NCBI GenBank assembly: GCA_024516155.1
Contig: JAJJXM010000024.1
Coordinates: 434,001 to 498,000 of the forward strand
Length of the DNA stretch: 64,000 nucleotides
From: Pyronema omphalodes
Taxonomy: Eukaryota > Ascomycota > Pezizomycetes > Pezizales > Pyronemataceae
Direction: 5' to 3'
Below the pieces are notes generated by a model. It saw nothing but the letters and a program-made list of their open reading frames with translations, did not search any database and had not been told where the DNA came from. Below are positions 55,319 through 64,000 of this stretch, piece after piece. The position numbers were made by a program, and so were the translations under genes. The stretch's first letter is position 1. Each line of letters opens with the position of its first letter.

Positions 55319-55463
55319 CCTTTCTTCCAATTCAGAATATCACCGCCCTTCTGATCCAACCGTACATACCTGTCTTCCAATTCCTCGACCCAGAATACCA
55401 CCGCCCTTCTGATACAACGATACATACCTGTCTTCCAATTTCTCGACCCAGAATATCACCACA
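55319..55463 (+). repeat. About 57-bp tandem repeat before the AT-hook gene
   Basis: Two and a half units containing CTTCCAATTCCTCGACCCAG and ATACCACCGCCCTTCTGATA. It ends some 60 bases before the ATG of the AT-hook gene and would lie in its 5' leader. Element 1 has an unrelated tandem array in the same position. Confidence 0.8.
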
Positions 55464-55520
55464 ATCACCGATTGAATCCCCGAAAACCAATCCCTCGATC
55501 CGGCAGCGTTTCCTACGAAA

Positions 55521-56951
55521 ATGTCAATTGAACTTAACAATATTGATCCGGATCTACGTGGTTTAGACACCGCAGCCAGAAATGCCGGGAACTCTTCGGA
55601 TGCCACAAATTCCACGTCACAGACACTGATCCTGGCCAACGGACAAACCGCTATTGTTGAAGATAAAAAAATCCTCAACAGGCGCTTCCATATAAATAAC
55701 GCCATGGGAGTCAATCCATCAAGCCGAGCCGAAGTACAGGAGCGGCGTAACGAGGTTGCAAAATACCTAGAACTCAACTATGAGATTCGCCTTGACCGGG
55801 TGTACGCAGACTGGTCGGATGCAGAATGGAGACGAATGCTGACAGCAGCACATACTGAATTTGGGATGAAATATGGCTGGTCAAAGTACACTTGTGAGCT
55901 TGTACTGAAATTAATCTGCTCCGACACCGCGCGAAATCTGAGATCCAAGAGGAGGAATCAGCTGAAGCGACAGCAGGCAGCTGCTTGTAGCACACAACCC
56001 ACTGCTACTGTCGTTGCTAACGCTGGTCTGCAAGTCAACAATAGCCCAAAAATCAAGGTCTACCTGCGTCAACCTAATCGGGCCAGGCAGACTCCGTGTG
56101 AACGAACACCTCCAACGCATGACCCCAATCCTCCAGCAACAAGCTCTATGGACAGCGACAAATCTTCATCGGACCCGGGTCATATCACTGCGAGACCAGC
56201 ACCTCCTCTATTGAATGATAGTAATGCTTCTGCACCGGGATGCTTGGACCCTGGGCAACTGGACAAGGTTTTATTTCTGGAATCTGTAGGGAAATTAAAT
56301 GTTTCGCCAAGCATTTCCTGGGCTCAGTTCCAGACGTTGATGGCTCCTCATTTACCCATCAATGAGGATCAATGCTATCTGGTCAAAAACAATGCAAAGC
56401 GTGACTCCCACTGGACAATTCTTGCTTTTCCAGACGAATTACCAAAGGCGCTCTCCTGCGGTAATCATCTGCTTTTTCGCCGTGAACAACTCAGCTGGAT
56501 TAATAGGAAGGAAACTGAGGAGGATAGTAACTATGAGGTAAGTGGTGAACTTGATCTGTATATACATACTGATATCCATCAGGGGTTTGAGAACCTTGCT
56601 GTTCTATCGACAGAAACACCCCAGGCAGAATTATCTGCGGAATCTTCACTTCCCAAACGCAAGCGAGGACGTCCAGCCAAGGACAAGACATCAGTGACCA
56701 AAGAAGGCACTGTTACTGTGGGTGCCAACGGGGCACTGTTGGTTGCTGAGGAAGTCGATCAGATTGAACAGGGAATGACTGCGGCTGGACGAAGGACCCG
56801 GAGTGGACGTCTTGTTCATATGTCTGTGAAAACCAAGAAAAACATCACGCTACAAGCAGAAAAGGTACTAACGAATAATCTGGAAAAGGCCAGAAAGAAA
56901 TTAAAAGTTCAGCGTGATGCTGACCACAAAGAATTTGAAATGAGGACCTAA
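55521..56951 (+). CDS. Transposon accessory protein with AT-hook, 476 aa
   Basis: A single exon starting MSIELNNIDPDLRGLDTAAR. Residues 55-150 form an ordered helical region (EVQERRNEVAKYLELNYEIR, DWSDAEWRRMLTAAHTEFGM). A basic stretch follows (LRSKRRNQLKRQQ), then a Pro/Ser-rich linker, a second ordered part near 260-330, an AT-hook KRKRGRPAKDK near residue 380, and a basic coiled C-terminus. AT-hooks bind the minor groove of AT-rich DNA. Gene position and divergent orientation recall the TnpA-type partner of CACTA transposases, which binds subterminal repeats; that role is inference. I recognise no catalytic domain. Confidence 0.75.
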   Translation: MSIELNNIDPDLRGLDTAARNAGNSSDATNSTSQTLILANGQTAIVEDKKILNRRFHINNAMGVNPSSRAEVQERRNEVAKYLELNYEIRLDRVYADWSDAEWRRMLTAAHTEFGMKYGWSKYTCELVLKLICSDTARNLRSKRRNQLKRQQAAACSTQPTATVVANAGLQVNNSPKIKVYLRQPNRARQTPCERTPPTHDPNPPATSSMDSDKSSSDPGHITARPAPPLLNDSNASAPGCLDPGQLDKVLFLESVGKLNVSPSISWAQFQTLMAPHLPINEDQCYLVKNNAKRDSHWTILAFPDELPKALSCGNHLLFRREQLSWINRKETEEDSNYEVSGELDLYIHTDIHQGFENLAVLSTETPQAELSAESSLPKRKRGRPAKDKTSVTKEGTVTVGANGALLVAEEVDQIEQGMTAAGRRTRSGRLVHMSVKTKKNITLQAEKVLTNNLEKARKKLKVQRDADHKEFEMRT

Positions 56952-57541
56952 TGATCCAGCATGGGTATGTCTTATCCCGCTCTTTTTAACAAAAGCTCAT
57001 GTACCGGCAGTGTGGTTGTTTGTTTTGCCTGTGTTTTTTTTGTTTGTATTTTTTTTTTCTACATTAAATTACATGCATTGAATGTACCTCTTTTCCTGTA
57101 AAATACAAATCTAGAGAAAAATGCTATTGAATAAACTTTTTTTTTGGCGTTATCTAAACGCTGAGAGAAAGCTTAAAATGCAACAACAAAATGAGTAGAA
57201 AATAAACGGGTGATAAAACATAAATAGAGAATAAAACAAGTCATAAAATAAACAGTGAATAACTCAGGGGTGAAGGAAATAGTGAATAACTCGGGGGGTG
57301 AAATAAATTGAGAATAAGTCGGGGGATGAAATAAAACATAAATAAAGTGGGGGGGGCGAAATAAACGGGGGATAGAGCTTAAGGCTTTAGGTGGAGGATA
57401 GCATGAGGATAGCACGAGGTTAGGTAGGGGGTAGTCGAAGGATAGGTCAGGTATAGCGGGAGGACATTTTATTCTCATCGTGGAATAAAGTTATGCACTA
57501 ATGGCATGCATATCTTTATAACGATCTGATGTACCATAGGG
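56952..57541 (+). other. Right subterminal region of element 2
   Basis: 590 bp closely matching 47938-48550 of element 1, with repeated GGTGAAATAAA / GTGAATAACTCGGGGG motifs and GAGGATAGCACGAGG repeats. No gene. It is presumably the right-end recognition region. Confidence 0.7.
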
Positions 57542-58255
57542 ATGTTTAGTTTGTGTTTTTTTATTTTATTTTTTTATTTTTTTTATTAGTAAATACGTTT
57601 AATATAGTCCAATTCACAGAATGTTCTGTTTCTTATTGTATAGACTGTCTGAGGCTGGTGGTGGTTGACTGTGATTGAAGTGTTATTTCCTCGTGAACAG
57701 CAACATGGGGGATCACGTGGGAGCACTCGGATTTCAATTATCGAATTCTAGAAGTACTACGGAAAACCTAGTGAGAACGTCAAGGCAACCTATCCAACGC
57801 CGGTAAAAGGCTGGATAAGGAAAACTCGGTTCTAGGTAGGGGCGCGGCTATGTCGTACTTGAAGCGAACACTCCGCGAACCGAATTCGTTGAATGCCAAC
57901 AACGATATAGCCATCCAAATTTCGTCATACCAAAGGAAACCACGGATGACCTTCTAATCATGCGGAGAAGAACGGCGTTTGTTTGAAATGATTCTAACCA
58001 CGAAGCATTGCCCGTTAGCCGCGTCGCTAAGTGATGTAAAGTCTCGCACAATATCTACCTTTCTCATTGTGGGGGAGGTGACTTACTTAACGAATGACGT
58101 GGGATTTCGAATGTCGTCGTATTCATCCGCAAGGATAAATACCCCAATATTCCCTCCCCTTTTGAGAAACATCACCCCGCATTCAGTGAGCATCCTTTTA
58201 CCTGCTATTACTTCCCTGGCATTTCCCTGACTTACATAGAAGCAGATTTTGAGAA
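57542..58255 (+). promoter_or_regulatory. SUN promoter region, unit C
   Basis: Collinear with the 5' flanks of SUN copies A and B, including an AT-rich block (TTTTTTATT repeats), the GAACAGCAACATGGGGGATC stretch and CTTTCTCATTGTGGGGG near 58060. The ATG follows GCAGATTTTGAGAA. Part of this flank differs from A and B between 58190 and 58235. I cannot place individual factor sites. Confidence 0.5.
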
Positions 58256-59331
58256 ATGTATTCATTCAAAGTGATCGCGATTGTCTTTACAACCGGCGCA
58301 GCTCTACTGCAGTGTGTTGTGGCTGTCGCCGTGAACGGCACTGTCGGAACCGACATCGAGAAACGCATGGAACACTCGGCAATCCGGTGTGCCCTCCCAG
58401 ATCACCCGGACATCGTCCCCGTGACGCCTCACCTTGACAACAAAGGCTGGGCCCACTCCTACGACCGTCCGTGCTCAGCGTAAGTCCTCTCGGCCCTTCC
58501 CGTGACACTCCGAGTGACAACCCATGCTTACACACTGAAACCCAAACAGCGGCACCTGGTGCCCCTACGCCTGCCCCCCCGGAAAATTGATGAACCAGTG
58601 GAGTCCCACTGCGGTTGCCTACGTTCATCCCGACAAGGAACAAGGAGGGCTTTTCTGCGGAGAAGACGGTGTCGCCCATGTTCCGTTCCCTGACCGCCCC
58701 CTCTGCGTCGAGGCCCCCGCCAAGCTCCCCACCCATAACCAGCTCGACGAGCACGTTATGATCTGCCAGACTGTCCTACCCGGTGACGAGGGAATGCGTA
58801 TCCCCAACCGTGTCGAGCCTAACCAGGTTCTCGGTCTCGCTGTCCCTGACTCCAGCTACTGGGCTGGCACCACCGCCAGCATGTACATCAATCCCCCCGG
58901 GGTTGATGTAGACGATGCTTGCGTGTGGGGTAACAACACTTTCCGTGGAGGAAACGTCAGTACTCCCTTTCTCCCTTGATTTTCTTCCTATTCACTACTG
59001 AAATGAAACATCACTAACATCTCCTCCTTAGTGGGCTCCTTACACCCTCGGATTGAGCTTGCGCGATGATGGAGAGGTCTTTGCCAACCTCGGCTGGAAC
59101 CCCATCTGGCTCGAGCCCGCCACCTACTTCCGTGATGAAGTTCCTTCCTTCGGTGCCCGTATCGTCTGTGAGGGTGTTGGGTGCCACGATACTCCCTGCG
59201 AGATCAACCCCGCCAACCCTGTCAACCAGGTCGTCGCTGGAGCTAACGGCATGGTTGGTGTCGGAGGTGCTGGTGCTTGCATCGTCACCGCTCCTAGCAC
59301 TGCTCAGTTGAGACTTGAGATCTTCAACTGA
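58256..59331 (+). CDS. SUN-family secreted cell-wall protein (GH132-like), copy C, intact
   Basis: Exons 58256-58479, 58550-58955 and 59032-59331 (224, 406 and 300 nt; 309 aa). The frame is intact through all three. Intron 2 has a GTCAGT donor where copies A and B have GTGAGT, still GT-AG with a CACTAAC branch site. Signal peptide MYSFKVIAIVFTTGAALLQC; SUN-domain motifs WCPYACPPGK, DSSYWAGTTAS, WAPYTLGLSLRDDGE and the C-terminal VCEGVGC..PCEI cluster. It differs from copy A by scattered substitutions. The role expected from the family is cell-wall glucan remodelling or septation. It is the last element of unit C, 714 bp past transposon 2, so its upstream region was separated from the rest of the unit by the insertion. 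Confidence 0.9.
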
Positions 59332-59613
59332 AGATATTGTTGTGTTGAGGATTCGGGTATTGTTGTTGTTGTTGGTTGATTTTGGTCAGTTTTCTTTTGA
59401 TTTTTCGTTTGTTTGATTTTGGTTAGTTTTGATTTTTGACTTTTATTTTGATTTTTGTTTTTGTCGACTTTCTTTTGGGTTGGTGGCGTACCCGGCGTTC
59501 AGGCGTTCGGGCGGTGAAAAACAGTTTTCCTTTGTAGATAATCATAATGAGATGATTTTCCACATTGGAAATTTTGATGTGTGCTCGCTATACTGGTGAT
59601 TACATTCTTCGAA

Positions 59614-61519
59614 AGTGAAGTTCTTCAGCTCAGTCAATCGCAGTGTAGAGGTATAAACTGAGGAAACATGAAGAGTTTTGCTCATCCCAGGATGGTGTTC
59701 AATTTGTTTCTGCAGTTTGATACGGCGATGATACCCTGCTTCAGAGATAGACAGTGGCCCTATTCATAAGTTAAATTCTGAACATCGGTTATACAGTATT
59801 GTCTTTCTTACGGTTTTATGGTAAGAACTGACCAGAACATCTTGAACAGAATAATGTGGGGCGTGGTGGAAATTGAGATGGATATCGTTGCTCCATGAGG
59901 TACCAAGGAAGACTGACCATATCTGGGCTAAGTGTTATCCTTAGTGCGCCAAGAATCACAGCTCTACATGTAGCCAAGTCTCCTGAATGCCTCCTCGCAA
60001 CAGATGTTGTGAAATATAATCGGACTCAAGAAGCTGGAATTGTGTATCGTCGACTTTTAGAAATACTGACTACCAGGCGTAACATTGAATTACAAAGCTT
60101 ATCTAGCCAGCAAATGTTTTAACTGACCACAACGCAGAAACCAAGCCCAACGTGAACGATGCATCTATCACGGAGACACTTCGTTGGAGATTATGTAGGT
60201 TGCGGCGCGGCATTCAAGAATAATATCATATCGTCGATGAAATTGAAATACTTTGACGTATTTTATTCTTCAGGATTTAGATACGACGAATGAAAAATAA
60301 AGCACTGCTTCACATGCACAGAAATTATTAAAGGCCAGCCACTGGATACGGCAGAAAAGCCAACGGGAACGCTAAACCCTTGACGCAATTTGTGGAAGAC
60401 CATTTACAAAACACACCACTTACGAAGGGTTTTTGTTTAGATGGTAAAGACGGCCATGTGATTGGATCATTGGTATCTATTAGTAGTACCTTGCAGGGGT
60501 ATCAATTCGTGCTTCGAAATGAAAGGCGTATCGGCACGATCAGAAAACGGCGGACACTCGATATAAAGGCAGGAGAATCGATGTTCATAGGCCAAGAAAC
60601 AATGGAATGACAGTGCAAGGGGCCGAGTTCGTCCATACGGGTATGAAAAGTCGAATACATAAGGACTTATTACGTGCGGTTCCCAAAAACAAAGAGCACA
60701 AATGGGACTGGAAAGTAATCTAATCTTGATTTTTGGTCGGAAATTATTGGTTGGCTACAAATTTAGATACATCTAGGGCGGAAGGCCTGTGAAGACATCA
60801 TCAGTCGTGCCGTAAGAGAGGGTTAAACATTATCCCTTTGGGTTTGGAAACACTTTCATTGCGCAATAATAGTTGTTGATAAAGTATTTTATTTCGCCAC
60901 AGACTCCAAAATATAATACATGAGTTGCACTCATGGATTATGCAGTGTAGAGAGTTAACAAATAAAACAAGCTTTTACATAAGTCTTAGATGGCATAATA
61001 AAGACAGTGAATAGATTCAGTTAACCCAGCTTCTAGACAGGATATTTCAGTCCTCCACCAACGACTTGCTAGACGGTATAGGACGATCTTTTGTCCTCCC
61101 TGGCCCGTGATAAACACCGCGGATGAGTTAGAATCACGAACGGTGAGGTTTTAAAATGAAAACTTCAACCGGCACTCGGTATATGAAGGACGCACATGGT
61201 CGACTCATAGTTACGCTGAGAAAGCCTTGTAGATATATTTTCGTGTGTCGTTGACGAGATTTGCGAGATCTGTGAGATTAGCGAGATTAGTGAGATTACC
61301 GAGCCGCTGATGGTATCGCTTTTCCTCACATCCTGTCGCAACGACCACGGTTACCGAAATGATAGATATAGTAATTCCCTTGATTTCTGGATGATAACGA
61401 GAACAAAATAAATGTGATGCAACTCCGTCAAGTCAAATTGAATTGTCAGATAAACTGCATGAGACCCGGGAATATAAGCAACTGACGATGGCGTGACAGG
61501 CGTCTTATCCCATTTCTTC
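59614..61519. other. Spacer between units C and D, no supported gene
   Basis: Only short frames. A 76-codon frame at 60380-60610 (MTQFVEDHLQNTPLTKGFCL) has no recognisable domain. A short GAGATTAGC-type microsatellite lies at 61255-61305. Confidence 0.5.
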
Positions 61520-61833
61520 ATAATTGACTAAATCTTTGTACGCGCAGATGGAGATGGCGGATTTTCGGCGAAGTACCAAGCTGCTGCACGCCATTTTGCG
61601 CTGTGCCTGACTACCTGGCGGTCAATTAGCGGCCAAAATGCCCAGTAACCTCGGACTTTAAAGTGTAACAATCCTGCATCCTCTCATTAACTCTCTGATC
61701 ATTCAGTCGGACCCTATCCTCCACCTGAAATCTTACTTCAACCCACCCACTATTCACTGCTTTTTCACAATCACAGTTCTTTTTGCCTGCTCAATCACTA
61801 TTCCAGTCTTCTTCAAGCACCTTCGACACCAAC

Positions 61834-62358
61834 ATGCCTACCGAAATCCTCACGTACGTATGCTATTTCGATGTGGAATAAATATGGAACCTTTTGCTGA
61901 TTGAAACCATAGTCAGGCCGAATTCGATAACATCACTCAGAGTGCTCCCGCCGGACGACTCACTGTTATTGATTGTTATGCTACTTGGTGTGGTAAGTGT
62001 TATCGTTTTTATCAAAGACAGCCTTATCCCAGATCATCGTCTCGCATTCCATTTCCTTACCGTCTTTCACATTCCCTTGTACACCAAGACATCCCTCAGA
62101 TATAGCTAACGTTTCATCTCATCCTCAGGTCCTTGTAGCGCAGTCGCCCCTCGAATCGCACAATTCGAGACCCTGTATACAGACGTGAAATTCTTCAAAT
62201 TGGACATCGACAAATTTCAGGACCTCGCTACCACAATGGATATTCGTGCCATGCCGACATTCTTTTTCTATGTCGGTAGCCAGAAAGTCGATCAAGTGGT
62301 TGGAGCAAATACTACCGAGATTCAGGCAAAGATTGAGAAGTATTCTGGAAGGAAGTGA
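61834..62358 (+). CDS. Thioredoxin, 109 aa, intact (three exons)
   Basis: Exons 61834-61853, 61913-61992 and 62129-62358 (20, 80 and 230 nt). Donors GTACGT and GTAAGT, acceptors TAG and CAG, the second with a GCTAAC branch site. The first intron is short (59 bp), so no single frame shows the gene. The product starts MPTEILTQAEFDNITQSAPA, has the redox motif WCGPC after VIDCYAT (the codon for G spans intron 2), the cis-proline loop AMPTFFFYVGS and the C-terminal helix EIQAKIEKY. Length fits cytosolic thioredoxins. It should reduce disulfides in target proteins with NADPH and thioredoxin reductase. It is the only unit copy with an active site. Confidence 0.87.
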
Positions 62359-62985
62359 TGTAATTTGCTGGTCCGTGTTTCTGAAGCTGGCATCGCACGC
62401 ATGTAAAACGTTTGGAGGTTGAGGCATAGATGAATATTATTAGTTCTGTCAACGTCTTTGAATCCTTGCTAGAGTGTGACATATCATCATTTTCAGCGTT
62501 CACTCGTGGATATCGTACTGAACCTGGACATTGCAAATCCTACAGCTTTTTGGGTTACATGTCAGCAGTAATACTCTTCTCGTAGGTTGACAAGATACTA
62601 TCTCCATTTCATATCTCCACCAACGGCTGCCCCCTCCGCCTCCTCTCCTAGGATGTGGACGTTTTCGTCATGTGACTCTTGAAGAACTACTATTATCAAG
62701 TTCATTAGTAATATAGATCTAGGAAGTTGTGCATGTCGTGCTTCGAATTAAAAGTATTTCCCGTTCCGGTGTATGTATTGTAGTCAGAACATGGCACCCC
62801 TAGGTTAACGAACGGGTAATTCCTTAATGCAAGCAGTCACTACGCGAACCGAAAGAGGAGTACATAGGAGAGTAGAGGAGCAGAGACGAGAGAAGAGCAG
62901 CGAAAATGAGTGAAGAGGAACGGTGAGGACAGCAGAGGAGAGCAGCTGAGCGGAGAGTTGAGAGAGGCGAGTTGAGAGAGGCGAG

Positions 62986-63243
62986 TTGAGAGTGACGAAT
63001 GGGAAAAGAGTAAACAGGGCTCCAAACCGTAATAACGAGAATGAAAACGAGCAGGAAGAAGACAAGCGGCAACAGGCCGAAGAGATAAAGTGTGCTCTGG
63101 GGCGGATCCCCGCAAGACTCCAAGGTAACAGCTGGAGCGTGGAGATAATGTATTCAGACTGTAGCATACGTCATAACCTTAAGGTTGGGAAGGTGAAAGA
63201 AAATTACAGAAAACCGAAACACTACGCGAACCACGGCCATTAA
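62986..63243 (+). CDS. Repeat-borne basic ORF, unit D (doubtful gene)
   Basis: An 85-codon frame like that of unit A (MRVTNGKRVNRAPNRNNENE), with DKR replacing EKR and SIRHNL replacing SKRHNL. The purine-rich tract just upstream carries repeated GAGAGAGGCGAGTTGAGA. The mild divergence shows no obvious preference for silent changes by eye. Confidence 0.3.
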   Translation: MRVTNGKRVNRAPNRNNENENEQEEDKRQQAEEIKCALGRIPARLQGNSWSVEIMYSDCSIRHNLKVGKVKENYRKPKHYANHGH

Positions 63244-64000
63244 CAACTAGCCATCGAAGAGATGGGAATTGTAGTCATACCCGTAACCCCCCCCCCCCCC
63301 CCCCCTCGGCCATTCCTAGTGGCCGGAGGACGCCTTCAGTTACGAAAATCCCCGAATGGGCCTATTCCCTATAATTGCATTCTAAACTCATCTATGTACA
63401 CTACTCATTGACCCGCTCGACGGTGGCCCCAGACATGCAAACACGCCCCACCCCCTGCCAACGGAACCTGCTGAGTTGTAAAAGATGCAAATGGATGCTT
63501 CTAGTCAACCCTTTTAAAACTCCCCCGATTACAATTCCGATGCAATTTTGCAAATCTGGTCACTATTTCCACAATCTCTCTGACGTATCTCCTTCCGCAG
63601 CAGCTCTATCTACCCTTGTGGTATCTCCGGTGTACCACCAATACCATCAATATGGATTACGAAATTCTATTCTCCTACTACTGTAAATGAACTAACAAAC
63701 CGGTGACGTATCCTGACGTTGTCCCCGCTGTCATCGGAAGACGTGGTAAAACGTCATAAGGGCGAAGACAAAGGCATTGGGGTGGACCCGAAACTAGTTT
63801 CAGTCTAGCTTCCCAAGACCAGAGGCGAAGAGTAGAATCGTTGCTAACTAATTGTGGAAGTTGCTATGCATCACCGGCGCTGGATACGGGGCTACCGTTG
63901 GAGAGCATTGTAACTGCGTATCTATAGAATCCAGAAGGCATTTTTAGATTTTTTTATTTTTGTTTTTTTATTTTATTTTTTTATTAGAATATACGTAGAG

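Larger units (their letters stand above)
48726..57541 (+). mobile_element. Autonomous CACTA/Plavaka-like DNA transposon (8,816 bp)
   Basis: Ends CCCTGTGGTACAT and ATGTACCATAGGG (one mismatch). It is flanked by ATGTT at 48721-48725 and 57542-57546; unit B has the single site GGCATGTTTAG. Contents: Tnp2-type transposase (minus), a helicase fragment, two tandem arrays, and a divergently transcribed AT-hook protein (plus). The left subterminal 150 bp contain TTGCATAAA-type motifs in both orientations. Both genes are open, so it may be active. Confidence 0.9.
41615..59613 (+). repeat. Segmental unit C, carrying two DNA transposons
   Basis: On the plus strand: B/C-specific segment (41615-42735), thioredoxin exon 3, purine-rich ORF, C-tract (43909-43925), then transposon 1, 175 bp of unit (48551-48725), transposon 2, SUN promoter and SUN gene. 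With the transposons removed the unit is collinear with units A and B. Homology downstream of SUN stops near 59613 (GGTGATTACATTCTTC). Confidence 0.85.
61520..64000 (+). repeat. Segmental unit D (cut by the window end)
   Basis: Thioredoxin promoter and gene, purine-rich ORF, C-tract (63287-63305) and the AGAAGGCATTTTTAG / T-rich block that precedes the SUN promoter in the other units (63937-64000). The SUN gene itself should begin several hundred bases beyond the window. Confidence 0.85.

Overview
The window is genomic DNA of a filamentous ascomycete (Pezizomycotina). The signs are genes with short spliceosomal introns of 50-80 bp (GT..AG, CTAAC-type branch sites), an intronless nuclear tRNA-Asn, a SUN-family cell-wall gene, a chromodomain Ty3/gypsy retrotransposon and Tnp2-type DNA transposons. 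Gene density is low and most of the sequence is repeat-derived. The left edge (1-5.9 kb) is ordinary chromosome: the 3' end of a disordered hypothetical protein, a second disordered hypothetical protein on the minus strand, and tRNA-Asn(GUU).

The rest is organised around four copies of one segmental unit: a thioredoxin gene, a purine-rich repeat-borne ORF, a homopolymeric G/C tract and a SUN-family (GH132-like) gene. Units A (about 7.7-12.1 kb) and B (16.9-31.0 kb) lie on the minus strand. Units C (41.6-59.6 kb) and D (61.5 kb to the window end) lie on the plus strand. The layout is a mirror image around a 10.6-kb centre. That centre holds two spliced small secreted protein genes (an eight-cysteine protein and a betagamma-crystallin-like protein), a hypothetical gene and gene-poor AT-rich DNA. 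A fifth, much older partial unit lies at about 12.4-13.1 kb.

Three transposons interrupt the units. Unit B's SUN gene is split by a complete 8.9-kb gypsy chromovirus with apparently identical 1,354-bp LTRs, a 5-bp duplication (CCAGC), gag and pol in a -1 relation, and a Tf1-like self-primer binding site. Unit C carries two related CACTA/Plavaka-like elements 175 bp apart with matching ends (CCCTRTGGTACAT). The larger (48.7-57.5 kb) encodes a Tnp2-type transposase and a divergently transcribed AT-hook protein. The smaller (44.4-48.6 kb) has lost the transposase and instead holds a broken piece of a Dicer-like gene joined to a piece of a HAS1-like DEAD-box RNA helicase. The larger element carries the neighbouring piece of the same helicase. 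These are Pack-type gene captures, one of them taken from the host's own RNA-silencing machinery, and they are the most unusual content of the window.

The working genes I can defend are two intact SUN genes (A and C), one intact three-exon thioredoxin (D), the two small secreted protein genes, three hypothetical proteins, the tRNA and the transposon genes. The other thioredoxin copies and SUN copy B are broken in different ways.
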